NCBI GenBank assembly: GCA_913051785.1
Contig: CAJXCK010000014.1
Coordinates: 1 to 34,019 of the forward strand
Length of the DNA: 34,019 nucleotides
Source of the DNA: an uncultured Gammaproteobacteria bacterium
Lineage (GTDB): Bacteria; Pseudomonadota; Gammaproteobacteria; Pseudomonadales; Azotimanducaceae
Direction of reading: 5' to 3'
Made by a program: the position numbers and the translations under genes. Positions 28,338-34,019 of the stretch are shown here, piece by piece. Below the pieces are notes generated by a model, which ran no database searches, was not told where the DNA came from, and worked only from the letters and a program-made list of their open reading frames with translations. Numbering within the stretch: position 1 is the stretch's first letter; each line of letters begins with the position of its first letter.

Positions 28338-29237
28338 ATGATAAAGCCTGAGCGAACATCTCAATCCGTGACAGGAGTCTATACCTCTTTGCGAGATCTG
28401 ATTAACCTGCGATACCGACTGGGACCAGAACTGTCGTCCGGCAAAACCTCAACTAACCTCCAGCCAGGCCAAAAAGCATCAAAAATCAGGGGCAGCGGAT
28501 TAGACTTCGCCGAGGTCAGAGTTTATCAACCGGGAGACGACGTCAGATCTATTGACTGGAAAGTTTCAGCCAGGAAACAGAAAGTTCATACAAAACTGTT
28601 CCATGAAGAAAAGGAACGCCCAGTTTTAGTCTTTGTCGATCAAACACAATCGATGTTTTTTGGCTCGGGTGTGCGTTTGAAGTCAATCGCGGCGGCCGAG
28701 CTAGGAGCATTAGAAATCTGGAGAGCCGTTGAAAATGGAGAGAGAATCGGCGGCGCTATAGCCACAAACGAAGAGGTAATACTGGCAAAACCGAGACATG
28801 GAACAACCGCTGCAACGAAAATGCTCTTTCATATAGCCGAAGCAAATCGATCTCTAACGAGAGAAACTTTCAAGCGAATCAGCGCATCAGAGGCGGTTGC
28901 TAATCTTTTAAATATCAGCAAACAAAGGTTCAAAATTGTAATAGTAAGCGACTTTCAAGGTTTCCCAAACGATTGGGAAGAGATCGTAAAGCGTCTTGCT
29001 CGCAAGAACTATCTAGATTTAGTCCATATCTATGACCCGATCGAAGAAACCTTGCCACCACCAGGTCGTTATGCGGTCTCGGATGGGAAAGAAAATGCGA
29101 TTTTTTCTTCAGGAGATCCTGATCTGAGCGACGAATACGAAAAGGCTTTCAATCAGAAGAAATCTCGCCTATCTCAGCTCGCCAAACTGAACTCTATAAC
29201 CTATCGGAATATTTCGACCGATACTCAGTCGATCTAA
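28338..29237 (+). CDS. DUF58 domain-containing protein
   Basis: 299 aa; GSGLDFAEVRVYQPGDDVRSIDWKVSARKQKVHTKLFHEEKERPVLVFVDQTQSM signature. Confidence 0.92.
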   Translation: MIKPERTSQSVTGVYTSLRDLINLRYRLGPELSSGKTSTNLQPGQKASKIRGSGLDFAEVRVYQPGDDVRSIDWKVSARKQKVHTKLFHEEKERPVLVFVDQTQSMFFGSGVRLKSIAAAELGALEIWRAVENGERIGGAIATNEEVILAKPRHGTTAATKMLFHIAEANRSLTRETFKRISASEAVANLLNISKQRFKIVIVSDFQGFPNDWEEIVKRLARKNYLDLVHIYDPIEETLPPPGRYAVSDGKENAIFSSGDPDLSDEYEKAFNQKKSRLSQLAKLNSITYRNISTDTQSI

Positions 29238-29250
29238 CCAAATTAGCTCG

Positions 29251-29769
29251 ATGATCGGAAACCCCTTAATTGACTTACGTGACATTCATACTCCACTGGA
29301 GCCATCCTGGTGGCCGCCTGCACCAGGATGGTGGTTGCTTGTTATTTTGACAGTGACACTTGTCGCATGTGCAACAGTGACTCTCTACAAAAGAAGTAAA
29401 CTTCTTCGACCGAGGCGTGAAGCGGAGCGATTAATCATCGAGCTTTACAAAGCGACCCTGACAAAAAGCGCTTCTGACAGAGACTATATAAGGGGAACTA
29501 ACGAGATTCTAAAACGTCTAGTTGTAAACGTCCTCGGCAGGAGAGATCTCGCCCCGACATCTGCTACATCTTGGTTGCAGGCGCTCGACAAAATGAGTGG
29601 AACCATCGAATTCACCCAGGGAGCAGGAAAGGTTTTTGGCGCGTCTAGATATAGTCGAAATCCACCAGAGGTGGAGCTATCTGAACTACATAAGCTTGTT
29701 ATTTCCTTGGTTTCGAGAATCAAAATCCACAAAAATTACGAACCTAAATCGAGAATCACTAATGATTGA
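29251..29769 (+). CDS. DUF4381 domain-containing membrane protein
   Basis: 172 aa; LIDLRDIHTPLEPSWWPPAPGWWLLVILTVTL, single TM; position between DUF58 and BatA. Confidence 0.88.
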   Translation: MIGNPLIDLRDIHTPLEPSWWPPAPGWWLLVILTVTLVACATVTLYKRSKLLRPRREAERLIIELYKATLTKSASDRDYIRGTNEILKRLVVNVLGRRDLAPTSATSWLQALDKMSGTIEFTQGAGKVFGASRYSRNPPEVELSELHKLVISLVSRIKIHKNYEPKSRITND

Positions 29770-30772
29770 GTGGATTTGGCCATTGGCATTTTCACTTCTG
29801 CCATTGCCTTGGCTAGTGCGGCGCTTTCTAAGAGAGGCTAAACAAGACAGACCGGCGCTCCTCGTACCCTCTTTAGGGCCCTTTGTCGGAAGCGTAAAAG
29901 ATGAGGTCGCTGAGTGGAAACACCTAAACCTCAAGCTTTTGCTACTTTGGTTGATATGGGTCTCGCTGATAGTGGCTTTGGCGCGTCCTCAATGGACAGG
30001 CGATCCCATTACCCTGCCAACTACGGGAAGGGATCTAATGCTTGCGGTGGACATTTCGGGAAGCATGGCGACCGAAGATATGATGATAAACGGGGAATAC
30101 GTGGATCGTTTAACTGCTGTAAAACTGGTTGTCTCAGATTTCGTGTCTAGACGCATCGGGGACAGAGTGGGTCTAATTCTGTTTGGAACAAATGCCTATC
30201 TGCAAGCGCCACTCACCTTCGACCTGAAGACTTTGGACCGTTTTTTGCTCGAGGCCCCGGTTGGGATCGCGGGCGGCAAAACCGCTATTGGTGACGCGAT
30301 TGGTCTAGCAGTGAAACGACTTCGGCAGAGACCTCAGCAAGACAAAGTAATCATCTTGCTTACAGACGGTGCGAACAATGTGGGAGAAGTTGAACCTCGG
30401 AAAGCATCTGAACTTGCAGCAAACGATAAAATCAAAATCTACACCATTGGCGTCGGTGCAGACGAGATGAGATTGCCAAGTATTTTTGGTGCTTTTGGCA
30501 ATAGAGTTACAAATCCGTCGGCCGACTTGGATGAAAGGACACTTACAGAAATCGCGGAGACCACATCGGGAGCCTATTTTCGAGCCAAGGACCCCGTTAA
30601 GCTCGCCGAAATATATAACCTAATTGACGAATTAGAGCCAGCGGATCAAGAAGCGGAGGTCTTTAGGCCGAGGAAAGCTCTATCTTTTTGGGCTCTTAGT
30701 GCTGCTATCCTAGCCGCATTTGCGTTTTTTCTAATCGATCTCTATCGGCGTCCCATCGCCCAGCAAGAGTGA
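29762..30772 (+). CDS. batA: von Willebrand factor A domain protein, BatA-like
   Basis: MIEWIWPLAFSLLPLPWLVR start overlaps previous stop; MIDAS DISGSM, C-terminal TM; track ORF start 29597 is too long. Confidence 0.9.
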   Translation: MIEWIWPLAFSLLPLPWLVRRFLREAKQDRPALLVPSLGPFVGSVKDEVAEWKHLNLKLLLLWLIWVSLIVALARPQWTGDPITLPTTGRDLMLAVDISGSMATEDMMINGEYVDRLTAVKLVVSDFVSRRIGDRVGLILFGTNAYLQAPLTFDLKTLDRFLLEAPVGIAGGKTAIGDAIGLAVKRLRQRPQQDKVIILLTDGANNVGEVEPRKASELAANDKIKIYTIGVGADEMRLPSIFGAFGNRVTNPSADLDERTLTEIAETTSGAYFRAKDPVKLAEIYNLIDELEPADQEAEVFRPRKALSFWALSAAILAAFAFFLIDLYRRPIAQQE

Positions 30773-30782
30773 CGCAAATCCC

Positions 30783-32573
30783 GTGATCCTAGAGAACTTC
30801 CATATAATAAGACCTTACTGGCTTTTGTTGTTGCTGCCTGCCCTCGTTTTGTCATTTCTTTGGATGAAATCGACCATTCAAGAGAAAGCCTGGAAAGAAC
30901 TGATGAGCGCAGAGCTACACCAAGCTCTAGTAAGCGGCGGTTCCAAACGAAAAAGGTCATTGATGGCTGTTGTTACGAACATGCTCCTATTTTTTGCCAT
31001 TCTCGGCGCGGCGGGCCCGACTTGGGAAAAAAGACCACAACCTGTCGAAAAACAAAGTGATGCACTTGTAATCATCTTAGATTTATCCCTTTCAATGATG
31101 GCAGAGGACATAAAGCCATCGAGAATCATTAGAGCTAAGCAAAAAATAATCGATATTCTCAGATACAGAAAAGAGGGTAGCACCGCTTTAGTCGCGTATG
31201 CAGGAGACGCACATACTGTCGCACCGTTGACCGACGATTCTGGAACTATCGAAAATCTTCTCAGCTCTCTTGAACCTTCGATGATGCCCGTTCTCGGAAG
31301 TGCTCCTGCACACGCGATGGAAATCGCTACAGAACTAATCAAGAATTCTGCACTTACTCAGGGGAGAATCCTATTCCTAACAGATGGCGTAACCGAGGTT
31401 GAACAACTAGCCAAAATGGCCGGTCCAGCTATACCGCTTTCGATCATCGGCTTCGGCAGTGATTCAGGAGCCCCGATTCCGCTCACCTCCGATCGCCAAA
31501 AAAGGCGCCTACTCAAGGACAATCTAGGCAAACCGATCATCACGAAAATAAACGAAGACGCATTAAAAAACCTGGCTCAAGCAGGCTATGGCGCCTATTC
31601 CCGAGTGAGCTATGATGATTCCGATTTCAAAGGAGTTCTTGCGGAGAGTTTTGTCAATGATATCGAGGCTATCGATGCAGAGCGAGACTTCGATACCTGG
31701 CATGACCAGGGATACTGGATAGCCCTTCTGCTAGTTCCGTTCGTTCTCTTCGCATTCAGAAAAGGAGTCTTGATATCGTTTGCCGGGTTCCTACTCACCC
31801 TGCAGTTCAACGATACGGTGGCGGGAGTAGCGAACTCTCAAAACGAGATACTTTCGAACACCGAGGCCAACCTGTGGAGCCGTCTGTGGTTCCGTGATGA
31901 TCAGCTAGCCTTCGAGCTACTTGAGAAAGGCGACGCCAAAACAGCTGCGCATCTTTTCCAGGATGAAAAGTGGAAATCCGTCGCTAACTACCGAAACAAA
32001 GAATGGGGTCCGGCGCTAAACGGATTCTCAAGCGACTTATCAGCTGATGGCTTATATAACCAAGCAAATAGTTTGGCACAACTCGGCTCTCTTAATGAAG
32101 CAATCGAGAAGTACGATCGCGCTTTAGAGCTCAACCCCGAAGACGATGACGCCCGATTCAACCGAGATCTCGTTAAGGAATTGCTGCAAAAGCAGCAAGA
32201 GCAACAAAAAGAAAAAACAAAAGATAATGAGGGACAACAATCCGAGTCACCCGATCAAAAAGATCAAAGCGATCAAGACGACGGTGAAAAAGCAGATGAC
32301 CCTTCCGCAGATGCGCCCTATGAAGAGAATCGGCAGCAACAAAACGAAGGCGACAATCCCGAGGAAACGGATAAAGGCCAATCCGAAGGAAAATCAAATG
32401 AAGATGAACAACTTGCCTTGAACGAGGAGGAACAGAAACAGGCGCTGGAGCAATGGTTGAGGAGAGTCCCGGACAATCCGGGCGGTCTTCTAAAACGAAA
32501 ATTTAGATACGAAACCGAGCAGAGACTAAGAAAGGGAGATTACAGATACCGACAGGGTGAGGAACCGTGGTGA
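30783..32573 (+). CDS. batB: von Willebrand factor A + TPR protein, BatB/BatC-like
   Basis: 596 aa (GTG start); MIDAS DLSLSM, TM segments, TPR NQANSLAQLGSLNEAIEKYDRALELNPEDDDARFNRDLVKE, acidic Q/E/D/K-rich linker, C-terminal LEQWLRRVPDNPGGLLKRKFRYE. Confidence 0.9.
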   Translation: MILENFHIIRPYWLLLLLPALVLSFLWMKSTIQEKAWKELMSAELHQALVSGGSKRKRSLMAVVTNMLLFFAILGAAGPTWEKRPQPVEKQSDALVIILDLSLSMMAEDIKPSRIIRAKQKIIDILRYRKEGSTALVAYAGDAHTVAPLTDDSGTIENLLSSLEPSMMPVLGSAPAHAMEIATELIKNSALTQGRILFLTDGVTEVEQLAKMAGPAIPLSIIGFGSDSGAPIPLTSDRQKRRLLKDNLGKPIITKINEDALKNLAQAGYGAYSRVSYDDSDFKGVLAESFVNDIEAIDAERDFDTWHDQGYWIALLLVPFVLFAFRKGVLISFAGFLLTLQFNDTVAGVANSQNEILSNTEANLWSRLWFRDDQLAFELLEKGDAKTAAHLFQDEKWKSVANYRNKEWGPALNGFSSDLSADGLYNQANSLAQLGSLNEAIEKYDRALELNPEDDDARFNRDLVKELLQKQQEQQKEKTKDNEGQQSESPDQKDQSDQDDGEKADDPSADAPYEENRQQQNEGDNPEETDKGQSEGKSNEDEQLALNEEEQKQALEQWLRRVPDNPGGLLKRKFRYETEQRLRKGDYRYRQGEEPW

Positions 32574-34019
32574 ACAGGCTGGGCGTTAAATTCTTTATCA
32601 CAATTCTCTCTTTAGGACTGAATCTCAATTTGCCATCCGTCTTCGCCCAAGACGCTATACGTGCGGAACTTTCGGATATTGAGATCGACGAGTTAGAAAC
32701 CGTTAGGCTCTCGATTAAAGCATTCAACACTCGAGAGACAGAGCGCCTCAATTTAAGTGCCCTGGAAAGCGATTTTCAAGTCATGGGCACGAACACCAAC
32801 AGTCAATATAAGTACGTCAACGGCCGATCAGAGAGCTGGGTCGAATACGCAATCACTCTTCAACCGAAGAGGACTGGCACTCTAAGAATTCCTCCGATAA
32901 GTGTGGGTGGGAGATTTTCCGAGGAGCTTTCCTTGTTTGTTAAACCACTTTCATTAGCAGCTCGTGAGAAAATGAAGAAACAGGTCTTTTACGAAATCGA
33001 TTTATCGACAGATCGAGCGTTCGTCCAAAGCCAGATCTTGATCAAACGAACACTTTTCTATGCCAACGGCGTAAAGCTTTATGGCAAACAATTAGGGCCG
33101 CCCAACATAGAGGGCGCAAGCGTGTTCCGGCTCGGTGAGAACATATCAGGCGAGTTGACGAGGGAAGGCAACTACTATGGTTACCTCCAACAACGGTTCG
33201 CTATTTTCCCTGAACAAAGTGGAACTATAGTCATACCAGCAGAAATCACGACGGCGAGCGTTCCATTTGTAGAGCGCGGTCGGTTTTCTCGAAGAGGAGT
33301 GCAGATAGAAACTCCTGAAAAGACAATACAAATATTACCAATTCCAGACGAGTACCCGAGAGATCAAGCCTGGATACCTGCAGAAAACCTAACCATATCA
33401 CAGAGTTTTTCGGGAATACCTGATGCAGGAGTATTGGGTCCGGGAGATTCGATCACGCAAGAGATCAAAGCCACCTTTTGGGGCAATACCTCTGCAATCA
33501 GCGACAAGCTGCTGCCCCCGTTGAATTTAACTGTATTCAGAGAGTATCCAGAGCCTCCAACCCTAGAGGACAACGTGCTCGGAGAGAGTCTAGTTGGCCA
33601 GAGGAAAGAACGACGCGCGATACAGCCCAAACAAAATGGATTAATTGTCATCCCTGATATAACTATCGTTTGGTGGGACACCTCACAAAATAGAGTCCGT
33701 GAAACCCGGGCTCTTGGACGGGAATTCAAGGTCGCGGGTCTGGAAACCATCAAAAAAAACCAAATTACAAGGAGCTTTGACAAAACAGACCCTGCCAATG
33801 AAAGAGTTAAACCAAAATCTCTGGAACCTTTACCTGCTTCAACCGGCCAAATAGGAACGGATGAATCTCAGCTTTCTACGTCAGGCTGGCTCGGCTCAAG
33901 AAATATCCTTATCCTTGCCATTCTGATTACTATCATTGGCATTTACCTCTTGATGAGGCAGGGAAGAGGAAAAAAGACTGCTACGGCGCAAAGCAAATCC
34001 CTGAAAAGAAAAAAACAAG
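32570..34019 (+). CDS. batD: BatD-like protein (oxygen tolerance), truncated by window end; not in supplied ORF track
   Basis: Frame from GTG 32570 is open to the window end: VNRLGVKFFITILSLGLNLNLPSVFAQDAIRAELSDIEIDELETVRLSIKAF... (signal peptide, repeated beta-domains, C-terminal TM RNILILAILITIIGIYLLM); 4 bp overlap with batB stop. Confidence 0.87.
   Translation, partial: MNRLGVKFFITILSLGLNLNLPSVFAQDAIRAELSDIEIDELETVRLSIKAFNTRETERLNLSALESDFQVMGTNTNSQYKYVNGRSESWVEYAITLQPKRTGTLRIPPISVGGRFSEELSLFVKPLSLAAREKMKKQVFYEIDLSTDRAFVQSQILIKRTLFYANGVKLYGKQLGPPNIEGASVFRLGENISGELTREGNYYGYLQQRFAIFPEQSGTIVIPAEITTASVPFVERGRFSRRGVQIETPEKTIQILPIPDEYPRDQAWIPAENLTISQSFSGIPDAGVLGPGDSITQEIKATFWGNTSAISDKLLPPLNLTVFREYPEPPTLEDNVLGESLVGQRKERRAIQPKQNGLIVIPDITIVWWDTSQNRVRETRALGREFKVAGLETIKKNQITRSFDKTDPANERVKPKSLEPLPASTGQIGTDESQLSTSGWLGSRNILILAILITIIGIYLLMRQGRGKKTATAQSKSLKRKKQ

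Noticed and set aside
32146-32421. 91 aa Lys-rich ORF in an alternate frame of batB
   Set aside because: Frame-shifted reading of the low-complexity linker; composition artefact.
33364-33798. 144 aa minus-strand ORF at window end
   Set aside because: Antisense to the open BatD frame.
1-34019. CRISPR arrays, transposons, prophage, toxin-antitoxin or restriction-modification modules
   Set aside because: No regularly spaced repeats, transposase/integrase motifs, or defence-system domains were seen on either strand.

Overview
This 34 kb window looks like a chromosomal, mostly housekeeping region of a gammaproteobacterium. It shows no rRNA, transposase, integrase, prophage or CRISPR array. On the left, a minus-strand block runs GltD-like FAD/ferredoxin oxidoreductase -> 2-oxoacid oxidoreductase alpha (korA-like) -> beta (korB-like) -> long-form GAPDH -> gltX -> tRNA-Ala(GGC, truncated by the window edge). 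It is followed by mfd, a csiV-like gene, an hpt-like PRTase (-), an MscS-family channel (-), lexA with an upstream SOS-like box, topA (-), a membrane-anchored hypothetical (-), uspA-like, slt, tatD and a DUF836-like glutaredoxin (-). Next come a tight three-gene cluster (C39-like cysteine peptidase fold, GNAT, Ddl-like ATP-grasp), an ammonium transporter (-) and pyrD (-). The right end is a MoxR-DUF58-DUF4381-BatA-BatB/TPR-BatD operon, with BatD running off the end and absent from the supplied ORF track. The observations most worth a second look are: (i) the C39/GNAT/Ddl-like cluster behind a short divergent intergenic region carrying two overlapping palindromes, (ii) the translationally coupled Kor operon with a fused FAD/NAD(P)-[4Fe-4S] partner between gap and mfd, and (iii) the orphan membrane-anchored protein upstream of topA. 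I see no clear-cut novel defence or mobile system here.
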